DNA of 64,000 nucleotides from Rhodopirellula sp. SM50 (GCF_002289565.1 NZ_NTFY01000034.1:1-64000), one strand, 5' to 3'; shown: positions 26,624-36,495, counted from the first letter of the stretch. The notes: generated by a model from the letters alone, not told the origin. Program-made: numbers and translations.

Positions 26624-27547
26624 GTGAAGCATCGATCCATTGTGTTGGTGGCATTGGCGACATCGTTTGTCGCCTGCAACCAAGCTCAGCTATTGGCCCA
26701 GACCAGCAAGAACAACGTCCCGCTGTCGTCGCTGGCAGCGGACAGGTGGCAGATTCGCTGGGATCGATCAGACGACTTCAACGGCGATGAGGTGGATTGG
26801 CGAAAGTGGAATAAGTCGCCGGAAAACTTTGGTGCCTGGGTTTGGGACAACGAGAGCAATGTCGCGGTATCCAGCGGCATCCTTCAAATCACGATGCGAC
26901 GACTGCCGGCTCCCGTCGTAAAGGGACGCAGGGCTCCGACGCCGTACACGTCCGGCATGTTGAAGTCGCATATGACTGGGACCTATGGCTACTACGAGGC
27001 GCGACTCAAGGGGGCTCCACTGTTTCCCGGCGTGTGTCCATCGTTTTGGCTGTACAGCAAAATTGACGATTCGATTGTGACCGAAGGCGAGGCGCGTTAC
27101 AGCGAAGTGGACATTGTCGAGCTAACGCAGCGAGGCGATCGAATCGAAGGCAACGAACGCATTGCCGATTGCAACTTGCACGCGATTTTGTCCAACGGCA
27201 AGCCGGGTATGCCTGGACGCCATTGGCAGCGTCCCAATGACGAACGATTCAAGGCAGAGCAAGCCAATGAAGTGCGACTTCCGTTTGATCCGCGAGGTGA
27301 TTTTCATACCTACGGTTGCGAGATCACTCCGGAGACGATCACGTGGTTCATCGACGGCAAAGCGATCGGACAGAAACGAAATCGTCACTGGCACCGCGCA
27401 ATGAACGTGGCCCTGTCCCTTGGGCTTCGCCCACCCTATTCGACGTATACCGTCAAAGGATTCGTTCCCTCCGAAGTGGAGGTGACCGACGAATTTCCCA
27501 CCACCATGGAAGTCGACTACGTCCGTGTCTGGGAGCGGGCGAAATAG
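26624..27547 (+). CDS. Secreted GH16-family glycoside hydrolase
   Basis: This is an exported endo-glycanase of GH16, the family of laminarinases, agarases, porphyranases and carrageenases. The catalytic signature E-x-D-x-x-E is exact (EVDIVE, E161, D163, E166 from the chosen start). Supporting elements are the aromatic WSpatch-type segment TGTYGYYEARLKG, the lid region PSFWLYSK and the strand FHTYGCEITPETITWFIDG. A signal peptide (VLVALATSFVACNQA) follows the start. The frame is open back to 26588, but GTG 26624 has a ribosome-binding stretch (agcgagg) and places the signal properly. The agarose/carrageenan-type substrate is inferred from family features, not proven. Confidence 0.9.
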   Translation: MKHRSIVLVALATSFVACNQAQLLAQTSKNNVPLSSLAADRWQIRWDRSDDFNGDEVDWRKWNKSPENFGAWVWDNESNVAVSSGILQITMRRLPAPVVKGRRAPTPYTSGMLKSHMTGTYGYYEARLKGAPLFPGVCPSFWLYSKIDDSIVTEGEARYSEVDIVELTQRGDRIEGNERIADCNLHAILSNGKPGMPGRHWQRPNDERFKAEQANEVRLPFDPRGDFHTYGCEITPETITWFIDGKAIGQKRNRHWHRAMNVALSLGLRPPYSTYTVKGFVPSEVEVTDEFPTTMEVDYVRVWERAK

Positions 27548-27630
27548 CTCGCCGTTGGATGCTCTGCAGGTATTCGCCTAGGTAGCTGGTTTCACCGAGA
27601 CTCGGGCAAGTGGATCGAAAGCCCGATGGG

Positions 27631-28143
27631 TCATGGCAATTCGATGCCGAGGCCATGATTGACTCGATTGGTGAAGTTCGCCAGCGCCACCGACGCGGCG
27701 AGCGTGACCAGCTGCTGATCGTTAAGGAACGTTTTGATTTTTTCAACGACGGCCGCATCGACGTCGGCCTTTCGTGTCAGTTGCTCGGCGTAACGCAAAA
27801 CACTTCGCTCTTGCTCGTCAAACAAATCGTTCGCGTCAGCGCTCATCGAGTCGAGTTGCTTGTCGCTTAATCCCGCTTGCTTGGCAGCTTGACGGTGATA
27901 ATGTGAGCAATAGTCACACGCGTTGACCAGCGATGCCTTGTAATAGGCCAGTTCGCGATATTTCGCAGGCAAATCATTTTGCAGGCCATCATTGATTTGC
28001 GTGAGGCCACCCAGCACGTCGGGCTGGTGCGCGAGCGTGCTGAAGATGTTCAACGATTGCCCGAATTTTTCTTCGATCGCTTTGAGTAGGGGTTTGGATG
28101 CTTCGGGAGCTTCGTCAATGGTGAGCGGTTTTGCATGAGGCAT
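27631..28143 (-). CDS. AhpD-like carboxymuconolactone decarboxylase family protein
   Basis: This is a 170-residue all-helical AhpD-fold protein. The redox centre C76-x-x-C79 with H83 (CDYCSHYH) is typical of peroxidase-related alkylhydroperoxidase AhpD proteins, which reduce peroxides or peroxiredoxin partners in the cytoplasm. The frame extends to 28287, but ATG 28143 has a good upstream ribosome-binding stretch (ggag) and matches family length. The gene stands alone and convergent with GH16. A partner peroxiredoxin is not in this window. The physiological role is oxidative-stress defence by family inference. Confidence 0.88.
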   Translation of the reverse strand: MPHAKPLTIDEAPEASKPLLKAIEEKFGQSLNIFSTLAHQPDVLGGLTQINDGLQNDLPAKYRELAYYKASLVNACDYCSHYHRQAAKQAGLSDKQLDSMSADANDLFDEQERSVLRYAEQLTRKADVDAAVVEKIKTFLNDQQLVTLAASVALANFTNRVNHGLGIELP

Positions 28144-28751
28144 AGTGTTTCTCCGTGTAGGTGAACGTTCGGTGCGATCGGTGCCGCCGGTGGTCGTTGT
28201 CAAGAAAGCATCTCCGGTCGCGTCGCGTTTGATCAGCGCGGCGCCGAAGAAGTTGCCGTGGTGCAAAGAGTGTGCCGTTACTGGCACGCCGTTCCGGTGT
28301 CCGGCGAGACGTGAGGTGGCTGGTCGGCAATCACCCAGGTTGGATGTTTGGGGCGCAGAGTTTTGACACGCTGGATGGGTTCTTGGACAGTGATTTTGTT
28401 TGCGTTTGGGAAGCCGATTGCGTACCTTGAGTTTGATTGATCCCCCCGTTGGGTGATTGCATGGAAGTCTTCATGGCCTCCCGGGCAGACGTCCAACGCC
28501 GGGGAGTTCGAGTTTTCCGCAGAGTTATCCGTTCAAGCTTCGCCTGATGGAGTGTTAGGCGAGCGGAGGTGAACCCTGGTCGGTGTACCCTGGTCATTGA
28601 GTGCGCCGACCTATTGCAGCGGCAGCGGTCTCATCGCACAGCCAAGGGGGTGATCTGTGTCGGTCCGCCATGGAACTCGCCTGTCCCGTGACGGTTTCAG
28701 ATGCGATTTCCCTCCGCATATCGATTACATGTATTGTCGAGAAGCAGCAAA
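28144..28751. other. Intergenic region, nothing recognised
   Basis: These 608 bases lie between the divergent AhpD-like gene and the DUF1592 gene. No open frame has protein-like features, and no clear repeat or promoter consensus was found. Promoters for both flanking genes must lie here. Confidence 0.4.
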
Positions 28752-31550
28752 ATGAAACCTCCATCCGCGGTCACCGTCCTCGCCGTGTCGGTGTTTGTCC
28801 TCGTGGCAGTTTGGTTTCCTTCTGCCGGGATGCCGGGATCGGTTTCGTATGGCGATGATGCGTTGGTGCAAGTGGTTGTGACGTCGCCGCGGAACGAAGC
28901 ATCACTGGCGTCGTTTTCTGAAACAATCGCGCCGATCATGAAACGCAACTGCAGTCAATGCCATGGTGAGGGCAAGCAGGAAGCCGGGCTGCGTTTTGAT
29001 GAGCTCGATCCGGCGATGTCGTCTGATCACGACGTGTCAGCTTGGTCGTCCGTCCGCGATGCTTTGAATTCTCACCAGATGCCGCCGCCAGATGAGACGC
29101 GGCAGCCAAGCGAGCAAGAACGACAGCAAATCGTGGCCTGGATTGACGCGTCGTTTGAGGGTGTTGCCCGGCGGCGGCGGGCGAATCGATCGTCTTCGAT
29201 GCGGCGTCTGACCGTCGCCGAATATGAGCACACGCTGCAAGAACTGTTCGGCGCAAAGGTTGCATTCGCAAAAAATCTTCCCGCCGCACCTTTGTCCGAG
29301 CACGGGTATTCGCGTGATGCAGACCTGCTAGGCGTGTCCGCGCTCGAGCTTGAATACTTTCTTGCCATCGCGCGTCAAAGCGTCGACGACTACGTCATTT
29401 TCGCGGGACACATCCCTGATAGCGAGCACTATCTCATCGAGTTCGAAGACGTCGAGTATCGCCCCGGCGTGGCCGGCGGCTACTCTGTCGATGAGCCGTT
29501 GACTGAGCAAGAGTTGTTGGAGAAACGACGGGCAAGGGATGCCGGGCCGGTCATCTACTCGGATCGAACGTTGTTCCCATTGCCGGATGGACCACTCGAT
29601 CTGAGCTCTGAGGAATTGAATCGGTCTGATCGACAAAAATTTCATCAACAATTTGCTAGATTCAAGAGTCACCAGCTTCACAAAGCCGGCGAATTGGTCG
29701 CCAGAGTCTATGTCGCTGCAAAACTGGGGGATGACGGTTCGGCGCCTCGACTTCGATTTCGCATCGGCGACACGTTGGGTATGGAGTTCGCCGAACCGAT
29801 TCCGAGCGAATGTGATGTCACAGCCTCGACTGAGAAGCCGCAGGTCTGTACGTTCCGGATCCCGTTTCGCCACGTACCCACCGGGACGACTGACGAAGAG
29901 GAGGATGAGGAGACAACGCTGACGCTTTCGGTTTCCAACGCATCGCGTAATCCCGATGCGATCTACGACGTGGTTCCGGAGGGCTACAACGTTGCCCCAG
30001 GTAAGTCCGGCCTGATGTCGCGATACCGGAAGACGCTCGCGGATTCAATCGTCAGCAAAGCCGCGATGCGGACAGCCGGTGTGAACGAGCTTTACCTCGA
30101 TGCGATCGAAATCGATCTCGTGCCGTTCGGTCTGGACATGCATGCAAGGCTGTGGCGAATCGATGCGCAACGAGCCAATTTGAATGCCGGTGCCGACGCA
30201 CGTACGGTTGCGGAGGAATCACTCCAGGCTTTTATGCAGCGTGCCTATCGCCGTTCCATCTCGTCGGCGGAATTAGACTCGATGATGTCGCTCTATGATC
30301 AATTTCGTAGTGAAGGGGACAGCTTTGAGGATGCCTTGAAAGAAACATTCAGCACCGTGCTGATCTCCGACCCTTTCTTGTATGTTGCCGCGCCGATTCC
30401 GCTGGATCACCATCAATCGATCTCCGAGGAAGAGCGTCGCCAGCTTGCGTCTCGGCTTTCCTATTTCCTGTGGAGCGGTCCTCCAGATGATCGGCTGCTC
30501 GAACTGGCCTCTCAGAACCGGCTCAGCGACCCTGGCACGCTTGCCACTGAGGTCAGCCGCATGCTTGGTGACCGTCGCGCTCGTCGTTTTAGCGAACGAT
30601 TTGCACGTGAGTGGTTGCGGCTGGACAAGTACGGTCTGGTCGCCATCAATCCCGAGTTCTACCCGAACTACGATGAGGATCTCGGGGAGGACATGGTTTC
30701 GGAGGCAATCACGACGTTTCAGGAGATTTTTCACGGCGCGAGAGATGCGCGCGAGCTGATCGCATCGGAGACGGTGTACGTCAATCAGCGTTTGGTTCGC
30801 CATTATGGGTTGCCGCCGGTGACGGGCGGTCAGTTGCAAGCGGTTGACGTGCCGGATTATCGAACGCGTGGCGGTTTGCTTCATCAGGGTGCTATTTTGA
30901 CCATGACCGCGGATGGGGCCGAGTCAAATCCGATTTACCGTGGGGTCTGGATTTTGGAGCGTCTGTTGAATGATCCTCCACCGCCCCCACCTCCATCCGT
31001 TCCGGCATTAGACGCATCCTCGGCAGATTTGGCGCCGCTTACACTCAAGCAAAAGATCGAGTTTCATCGTCAACAAAGTGCCTGTGCGACCTGTCATGCC
31101 AAAATCGATCCCTGGGGACTGGCGCTCGAAAATTTCGATGCGATCGGCGCGTGGCGTGAAGCAGCCCTGGTGATCAATCCGGACACGGCCGCCCGATCGT
31201 TTTCGCCCATCGACAGCAGTACCGTTCTGCCGAGCGGCGAGAAAATTGAAGGTTCGAGCGACCTCGTTTCGTACCTGGTTGGCCAGCGGCAGGAGGAGTT
31301 CACACGTGCCTTGACCTGGCACATGATGACTTACGCACTTGCCCGCGCGCCGAATCTCGGCGACGAATCCGAGTTGGAATCGATTCATCGCTATTTCCGG
31401 ACTTCCGGCTACAAGCTGCCGTCACTCGTTTTAGCCATCGTGCAAAGTGAGTCGTTCCAGGCGGTGCCTGAAAGCACAGCAATGGACCAAGCAGATTCAT
31501 TTCAGAAAAAGAATGCCCCGACAGCAACACTGATTGGAGAGAGACAATGA
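28752..31550 (+). CDS. DUF1592-type exported cytochrome c protein (pair 1)
   Basis: This is a 932-residue exported protein with a signal sequence (VTVLAVSVFVLVAVW). Residues 58-75 form an N-terminal heme-binding site C67-S-Q-C70-H71 (planctomycete cytochrome c type). After a DUF1587-like region (SMRRLTVAEYEHTLQELFG), the DUF1592 and DUF1588 domains follow (SYFLWSGPPDDRLLELA, FARDWLRLDKYG-like, NQRLVRHYGLP, GAILTMTADGAESNPIYRGVWILERLL). A second heme motif, CATCHAKIDPWGLALENFDAIG, lies near the end, and then a DUF1585-like tail. It probably transfers electrons at the cell surface or periplasm; its enzyme role is unknown. The stop overlaps the partner gene start (ATGA). Confidence 0.93.
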   Translation: MKPPSAVTVLAVSVFVLVAVWFPSAGMPGSVSYGDDALVQVVVTSPRNEASLASFSETIAPIMKRNCSQCHGEGKQEAGLRFDELDPAMSSDHDVSAWSSVRDALNSHQMPPPDETRQPSEQERQQIVAWIDASFEGVARRRRANRSSSMRRLTVAEYEHTLQELFGAKVAFAKNLPAAPLSEHGYSRDADLLGVSALELEYFLAIARQSVDDYVIFAGHIPDSEHYLIEFEDVEYRPGVAGGYSVDEPLTEQELLEKRRARDAGPVIYSDRTLFPLPDGPLDLSSEELNRSDRQKFHQQFARFKSHQLHKAGELVARVYVAAKLGDDGSAPRLRFRIGDTLGMEFAEPIPSECDVTASTEKPQVCTFRIPFRHVPTGTTDEEEDEETTLTLSVSNASRNPDAIYDVVPEGYNVAPGKSGLMSRYRKTLADSIVSKAAMRTAGVNELYLDAIEIDLVPFGLDMHARLWRIDAQRANLNAGADARTVAEESLQAFMQRAYRRSISSAELDSMMSLYDQFRSEGDSFEDALKETFSTVLISDPFLYVAAPIPLDHHQSISEEERRQLASRLSYFLWSGPPDDRLLELASQNRLSDPGTLATEVSRMLGDRRARRFSERFAREWLRLDKYGLVAINPEFYPNYDEDLGEDMVSEAITTFQEIFHGARDARELIASETVYVNQRLVRHYGLPPVTGGQLQAVDVPDYRTRGGLLHQGAILTMTADGAESNPIYRGVWILERLLNDPPPPPPPSVPALDASSADLAPLTLKQKIEFHRQQSACATCHAKIDPWGLALENFDAIGAWREAALVINPDTAARSFSPIDSSTVLPSGEKIEGSSDLVSYLVGQRQEEFTRALTWHMMTYALARAPNLGDESELESIHRYFRTSGYKLPSLVLAIVQSESFQAVPESTAMDQADSFQKKNAPTATLIGERQ

Positions 31551-32926
31551 GTCATCGATCTCGTCACCCCCGCCGCAAGTTGTTGCAACTCGGATTGGCT
31601 GGCATGGCCCTGCCCCCGCTTGCTTCGCTGCTCGAACCGTCAAAGACAGCTCGGGCTGCCACGACGGCCCAGCGACCAGCCCGGCTGGTCACGATCTTTT
31701 TTCCCAACGGCGTTTCATTGCCACCGGAAGGGCACCGTAGTTTTGACGACTGGCATTGGTTTCCCCATCATCCCGGTCCAGATTATGTGATGACAAAGAC
31801 GCTCCGACCGCTCGCCGAGCTCCGCAGCGAACTTTCGATCCTGTCCGGATTTTCGCATCCCCATCTGCGTTCGAATATCACACATTCCTGCAGCGCGCAG
31901 TTTCTAACCGGCGACGACCAGTCCAAAGGCTACAAGAACTCGATCAGTTATGACCAGGTATTCGCCGAAAAGATTGACGGCACGACCCGATACTCGTCAC
32001 TGGCATTGTCCGCGTCGGGAGGTACGGGAAGCCTGGGCCGTCCCGCAACGATTTCTGTCAACCGCGATGGTGCGCTGATTCCCGCCTTGTCGGATCCGCA
32101 ACAGATTTTCAACCGCTTGTTTGTTGTCGACGCGCGCGGTGCCGAGGCGCGGGCCAGAGCGATCGCCCGCGACCGCAGCATTTTGGATCGGGTGAGTTCA
32201 AGATTGTCGGGCCTCAATGGCACGCTTTCAGCAGACGACCGGCATCGCCTCGATGCCTACTTCACCGCAACGCGAACCTTGGAACGGCAGCTTGAACGTG
32301 CCAATGAATGGCTGAACGTCCCGAAGCCCGAAGTAGATCCTGGGGCATTTGATTTGGATGCTGAGCCGACGCGCGAGCTGGGAACGAACTATGTGCGCAC
32401 GATGTTCGACCTCATCCACATGGCACTCCTGACTGACTCCACGCGAGTCGTGACGTATCAAACCGCCATTGAAGGCGGCAGCGGTCGAGGTAATCAACTT
32501 CCCTACGCAGCAGGTCTTTCGCTGCATCATCACCAACTCAGCCATAGCGCCGCTCGGGACGAAGGCGGATGGGAACGCTGGGCAAAATTCGACCAGTATC
32601 TGACCGAACGCCTCTCGGAGTTCTTGACGAAGATGGCTGAAACGCCTGATCCGCTCGCCGAAGGCAGCCTGCTGGACAACACGATCGTGCTTTACGGCAG
32701 TGGGACCAGCAAAACACACGTCGGCAGAAACTACCCGCTGATTCTCGCCGGCGGAAAGAATCTCGGCGTGAAGCATGGCGCATTCCATCGATTCGAAGAC
32801 GAACGTCCGTTCAATGACCTGCTACTGACGCTCTTGCAACGTGTGGGTGTCGAAGCAGAGAGCTTCGGTGACAGCGAAGGAATTGTTGACCAAATCATCG
32901 CCAGACATTTCAGTCCGGTGTTGTAA
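31547..32926 (+). CDS. DUF1552 Tat-exported partner (pair 1)
   Basis: This is a 459-residue DUF1552-family protein. It begins with a twin-arginine-type signal (SRHPRRKLLQLGLAGMALPPL). Family landmarks include RLVTIFFPNGVSLP near 46-60, LSGFSHPHLRSNITHSC, FDLIHMALLTDSTRV and the C-terminal TIVLYGSGTSKTHVGRNYPLILAGG. DUF1552 genes occur with DUF1592 genes in planctomycetes and probably encode an exported partner of the cytochrome. The biochemical role is unknown. The start overlaps the DUF1592 stop. The 3' end overlaps the end of the convergent phosphatidyltransferase gene by 17 bases. Confidence 0.93.
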   Translation: MSHRSRHPRRKLLQLGLAGMALPPLASLLEPSKTARAATTAQRPARLVTIFFPNGVSLPPEGHRSFDDWHWFPHHPGPDYVMTKTLRPLAELRSELSILSGFSHPHLRSNITHSCSAQFLTGDDQSKGYKNSISYDQVFAEKIDGTTRYSSLALSASGGTGSLGRPATISVNRDGALIPALSDPQQIFNRLFVVDARGAEARARAIARDRSILDRVSSRLSGLNGTLSADDRHRLDAYFTATRTLERQLERANEWLNVPKPEVDPGAFDLDAEPTRELGTNYVRTMFDLIHMALLTDSTRVVTYQTAIEGGSGRGNQLPYAAGLSLHHHQLSHSAARDEGGWERWAKFDQYLTERLSEFLTKMAETPDPLAEGSLLDNTIVLYGSGTSKTHVGRNYPLILAGGKNLGVKHGAFHRFEDERPFNDLLLTLLQRVGVEAESFGDSEGIVDQIIARHFSPVL

Positions 32927-33608
32927 ACGGTTTTCGATCGCCCCCCCGGACGTTTTCGTCTTCTCTTGATGCGTCAAGGGAACTGGCGTTGCCATGCAGA
33001 CGAAACACCGATGGCAGATCTGTCAGCGGTTGTCGCAACAGGTAGGTGATGCAGCTGCTTTCAAGGTTGGCGATCACCACGGTCGCCATCGCCAATCGCA
33101 GCGGCCAGGCTGGTCCGCCGGACAACAACGTTACCGCGGCAATCGCAACCATTAGCCATGCCACCTTGGCCGACCGGGTGTGATAACTGGGCAGTTGCCC
33201 GAACTTGGCCAACGCGAACATTCCGGCGGCAATGTAGCTGACGATGGCGAAGGCAATCCACAAGACTTCCTGTCCGAGCAAGTCACCACGCAGAAAAATC
33301 AACGCGAGTGCCAAGCATCCGTACATGACGGCGTCCGCAAAGCTGTCAAGTTTCGGGCCGATGGCAGACCTTTGATTGAGCCAACGAGCGAGTTTGCCGT
33401 CGACGAAATCGCTAAACGTCAGAACCAGGAACAGTACGAGCGTCCCGGTCAGCCGACCGTTCCAGGCCAGCACCAACATCAGTGGCGAGCAAACGGCACG
33501 GCCGACGCAGATGGCGTTCGGGATCGTGATCCAGGTTGTCGAACGCTCTGCGGACGATACGCCGCCACTGTGTTTCCCAGGCGAACCCGATGATGACGAG
33601 TTTCTCAC
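32910..33608 (-). CDS. CDP-alcohol phosphatidyltransferase
   Basis: This is a 232-residue integral membrane enzyme that joins a CDP-activated lipid to an alcohol, giving a phospholipid. The family signature D-x2-D-G-x2-A-R-x8-G-x3-D-x3-D is exact (D67, D70-G71, A74-R75, G84, D88, D92), and several hydrophobic helices flank it. The acceptor (glycerol phosphate, serine or inositol phosphate) cannot be told from this motif. It starts at GTG 33608, which overlaps the stop of the CdsA-like gene (GTGA). That is the logical pathway neighbour, because CDP-diacylglycerol made by CdsA is the substrate here. Confidence 0.9.
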   Translation of the reverse strand: MRNSSSSGSPGKHSGGVSSAERSTTWITIPNAICVGRAVCSPLMLVLAWNGRLTGTLVLFLVLTFSDFVDGKLARWLNQRSAIGPKLDSFADAVMYGCLALALIFLRGDLLGQEVLWIAFAIVSYIAAGMFALAKFGQLPSYHTRSAKVAWLMVAIAAVTLLSGGPAWPLRLAMATVVIANLESSCITYLLRQPLTDLPSVFRLHGNASSLDASREDENVRGGDRKPFTTPD

Positions 33609-34552
33609 CGCATGACCTCCACAAGCAGCAATGCGATGGGTGCGGAAAAGGTTAACGAATCAATGCGATCGAGCATGCCGCCCTGTCCCGGAATCAACGT
33701 ACCGCTGTCTTTTACCCCCGCAGCACGTTTGATCGCCGACATGTTGAGATCACCGAGTGTTCCTGCTGTCGCGATCGCCAACCCGAGCAATGACCAATCA
33801 AGCGTCGTCAGCTCGGTCAAGCTGGGGCCAAGCAATGCCGCAGTCACGACCGTTCCGATCAGTCCACCGACGAAACCTTCCAGCGATTTTTTGGGCGAGA
33901 TCACTGCCGCTAGTTTTCGTCGACCCAGTAAACGTCCCGCCCACGCCGAAAGGATATCGTTCCACTGCGTCATCCCGACCACCAGTAGAAACAACGCGGG
34001 GGATTCCGGATCAAGCAGCAATAGGCTGCATGCCGGGAAGATTCCGCAAAGCAATAGTCCCAGGATCGAAAACGCAATGCGTGAGGTGTATTGCTGGACT
34101 CCTGCTGCAGTCAGCGTTGCGGCGCATAAAGCAATCGCGGATGCGGCTGAAACGAAGGCCAACCAAGCGATGCCTCCGCCAACTGCGATTCCGATGTAGA
34201 GCACCGTGAGGTTGACCGTCATGACCCGAGCGGCGGGCGTCCACTCCATCGCGGACGCCGCCGACGGAGTGGTTGACGGAGTTGGCGCTGACAATCGCCT
34301 GTACTCCGTCATTGCGATCAGCGACATTGCCAACCAGATGCTCGACGCAGCCCACCGGCCGCCCAACGCCGCAACAAACAAGGAACCGGCAATCAGCCAC
34401 CACGAAATCAGGCTCGCCACCCGACGACGAGCGGTTTCGCCTGGGCAGCGACGCAGCGACGACAGCCGATAGAGCGTGCCGGCAAGCAGGGCGCTGAACA
34501 CCGCCATCGCCAGCGACAACACGTTGGCATACGATCCGGAAATGACGTTCAT
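33605..34552 (-). CDS. CdsA-like phosphatidate cytidylyltransferase
   Basis: This is a 315-residue polytopic membrane protein of the CTP_transf_1/CdsA family, making CDP-diacylglycerol from phosphatidate and CTP. The family hallmark is SPKKSLEGFVGGLIG, followed by GDLNMSAIKRAAGVKDSGTLIPGQGGMLDRIDSL, with the conserved K-R, KD and GGxLDR residues. The chosen start (ATG 34552) overlaps the stop of the upstream VTT-family gene; the frame is open to 34702 but overlapping. Together with the downstream phosphatidyltransferase it completes a phospholipid-synthesis pair. This may be a second copy alongside a housekeeping cdsA elsewhere, which cannot be judged from this window. Confidence 0.9.
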   Translation of the reverse strand: MNVISGSYANVLSLAMAVFSALLAGTLYRLSSLRRCPGETARRRVASLISWWLIAGSLFVAALGGRWAASSIWLAMSLIAMTEYRRLSAPTPSTTPSAASAMEWTPAARVMTVNLTVLYIGIAVGGGIAWLAFVSAASAIALCAATLTAAGVQQYTSRIAFSILGLLLCGIFPACSLLLLDPESPALFLLVVGMTQWNDILSAWAGRLLGRRKLAAVISPKKSLEGFVGGLIGTVVTAALLGPSLTELTTLDWSLLGLAIATAGTLGDLNMSAIKRAAGVKDSGTLIPGQGGMLDRIDSLTFSAPIALLLVEVMR

Positions 34553-35277
34553 GATGCGGTGAACTCCCGCCGTTTCTTGTCCGATGAGCCGTCGGCACTT
34601 TTGGAAGCTGTCTTGCCGATCCGCGTCAGTTTTCCGACCACCATCGGCGTTGCAATTGCCAGCGTGGCTGCGGAGAGCAACGGCCAGTCGATCAATTGCC
34701 AAGGCTGGACCTCAGCCATCTGATCCAGCGCCGGCAGCCTCGCTCCGGCAAGGACGAAGACTAAGTTGCTGGGCATCATGCCCAATAGCGTGGTCCAAAC
34801 GAATGTGGTCATCGGGACACGCGTCGCACCGGCCGAGTAGTTGACGCCGGTGTACGGGACGTGGAGTAGCCGTAGCGTCAAGAGGCAGGTCGCCTCGCCG
34901 CCACGCTCGAGCGACTGATCGATTGTGGCGATGATTCGTGGCACACGCCGCAACGCCCAGTCGCGAAAGTAGCTGCGAACGGCCAGCATCGCGATCACCG
35001 CCGCCGAGGTCAACGAGACGCTGACGATGCCCAGGCCGACCCAGAATCCGAACAACCATCCGAACGCAATGGATTTGCCCGTGGTGCCTGGGATCAGCGA
35101 CGTCAGGGTGTAGAGCAGGACGCCTACGATCACGGCGACAGCGGGGTGCCTTGCAACGGCATCACGCAAGGCGCGTTCGTTCTTGACAAACGACGCCCAG
35201 CTCAAGGAGGCTGCAGAGAAGTACCACGCTGCGATCGCGAGAGCGATGATCAGCAATGTTACCGCCAGCTTTTTCAT
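34549..35277 (-). CDS. VTT-domain (TVP38/TMEM64, DedA-like) membrane protein
   Basis: This is a 242-residue membrane protein of the VTT/SNARE-associated family, related to DedA. The family core lies around IPGTTGKSIAFGWLFGFWVGLG, preceded by a signature RHPAVAVIVGVLLYTLTSLIPG. A second conserved stretch, LRLLHVPYTGVNYSAGATRVP, follows. At least five hydrophobic helices are seen. VTT proteins scramble or translocate lipids in bacteria and eukaryotes. That suits its place as first gene of an operon with CdsA-like and phosphatidyltransferase genes, linked by ATGA overlaps. The start at 35277 (MKKLAVT) directly precedes a signal-like helix. Confidence 0.88.
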   Translation of the reverse strand: MKKLAVTLLIIALAIAAWYFSAASLSWASFVKNERALRDAVARHPAVAVIVGVLLYTLTSLIPGTTGKSIAFGWLFGFWVGLGIVSVSLTSAAVIAMLAVRSYFRDWALRRVPRIIATIDQSLERGGEATCLLTLRLLHVPYTGVNYSAGATRVPMTTFVWTTLLGMMPSNLVFVLAGARLPALDQMAEVQPWQLIDWPLLSAATLAIATPMVVGKLTRIGKTASKSADGSSDKKRREFTAS

Positions 35278-35610
35278 GCCGCCACCATCCTTGTTGAGTC
35301 CGACGCAGTGCTGCAGCCGATGCAAGGTTCGGTGCGCGAGGCAGGTCGTACCGCACTCATTGGGGGACCGAATCCTGCCTGATTCTGGTCGCTACGTGCC
35401 GGTGCTTTTGACTTAAACTGCGGTGTGAGAGAATTCAGATGATGTCGAGGCATCTCAGCGTTTTGTAGGAGGATGATGGGATTCGCGTGCATCGGTATGC
35501 GGATTGCAGGTTCAATGCTTCCTCCGCGAGCATTCGCTTGTTTCGCATCCGCCTACGGAGCCGCAGACTACCGAGCAACTCTCATACGACTGCACAGCAA
35601 ACCTCATACC
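35278..35610. other. Divergent intergenic region
   Basis: These 333 bases separate the leftward lipid operon from the metallophosphoesterase gene. A frame open from 35473 would extend the phosphoesterase, but its extra residues carry no conserved features. No promoter consensus was confidently found. Confidence 0.4.
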
Positions 35611-36495
35611 ATGAAGATTCTCCACATCTCCGATCTGCATTTTGGTCCACCCTTCCTTCCTCGTGTCGGTGAGTCACTACAACGTGTCGCCGAGTTGGTA
35701 TCGCCGGACGTGATTGTGGTCAGCGGCGATCTGACGCAACGTGCGAAGCCGGAGCAGTTCGAACAGGCCGCCGCGTTCCTGCGACAATTGCCGGATGCAC
35801 CTCGAGTCGTCGTCCCGGGCAACCACGATGTGCCGCTGTACCGGATTATTGAGCGGTTTACCGACCCTCATCGGCATTACCAACGCATCATCTCAAAGGA
35901 ACTCAATACAGTTCTACGTACCGATGAAGCCGTCATCGTAGGCCTCGACTCGACGGCCCCTCGTTCTGCCATCTCCAACGGGCGGCTTCACCCATCGAAG
36001 CTCGATTTCTGTCGGCGGGTATTTGAAAACGCACCGCCCGACCTCACTCGGATTGTCGTGGCGCATCATCACTTCGCCCCGGCACCGGATTACCTGCGTG
36101 ACCGACCCATGCCCAAAGCGAAGCGGGCCATCAAGCTGTTCGTTGACCTCGGTGTTGAATTGATTCTAGGCGGGCACCTACATCGTTCCTACATCGGTAA
36201 CACTCTCGATTTCTATCCGGCCGCTGGCCGCGACCGCGGAATCGTGATCGTTCAATCCGGCACGAGCACGTCACGCCGTGGACGGGGCCGCGAGCGTGAA
36301 AAGAACACGTTCAACGAGATCGATCTGTCACGCCGTGCCATCCGAGCGACGCATCATATCTACGACGACGACACCGGCGTCTTTGCACCGCTTAGCCGCC
36401 ACGAATTCGCCCGTGGCAGCGGACGGCTCTCCACCCCAACAGGCGCGATCGAAACGCAGCGGTCTGCAGAGTGGGAGACAGGGGTTTCGCGATAA
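35611..36495 (+). CDS. Calcineurin-like metallophosphoesterase
   Basis: This is a 294-residue cytoplasmic metallophosphoesterase. All motifs of the binuclear metal site are present in order: D8-x-H10 (SDLHFG), GDLTQ, GNHD, the histidine cluster VAHHHF, and GGHLHRSY. Members cleave phosphodiesters such as cyclic nucleotides or lipid head groups. The nearby lipid operon makes a phospholipid-linked substrate such as UDP-diacylglucosamine or glycerophosphodiesters possible, but that is speculation. The start at 35611 (MKILHIS) is the family-typical N-terminus; the longer frame is rejected. It is divergent from the VTT-CdsA operon. Confidence 0.92.
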   Translation: MKILHISDLHFGPPFLPRVGESLQRVAELVSPDVIVVSGDLTQRAKPEQFEQAAAFLRQLPDAPRVVVPGNHDVPLYRIIERFTDPHRHYQRIISKELNTVLRTDEAVIVGLDSTAPRSAISNGRLHPSKLDFCRRVFENAPPDLTRIVVAHHHFAPAPDYLRDRPMPKAKRAIKLFVDLGVELILGGHLHRSYIGNTLDFYPAAGRDRGIVIVQSGTSTSRRGRGREREKNTFNEIDLSRRAIRATHHIYDDDTGVFAPLSRHEFARGSGRLSTPTGAIETQRSAEWETGVSR

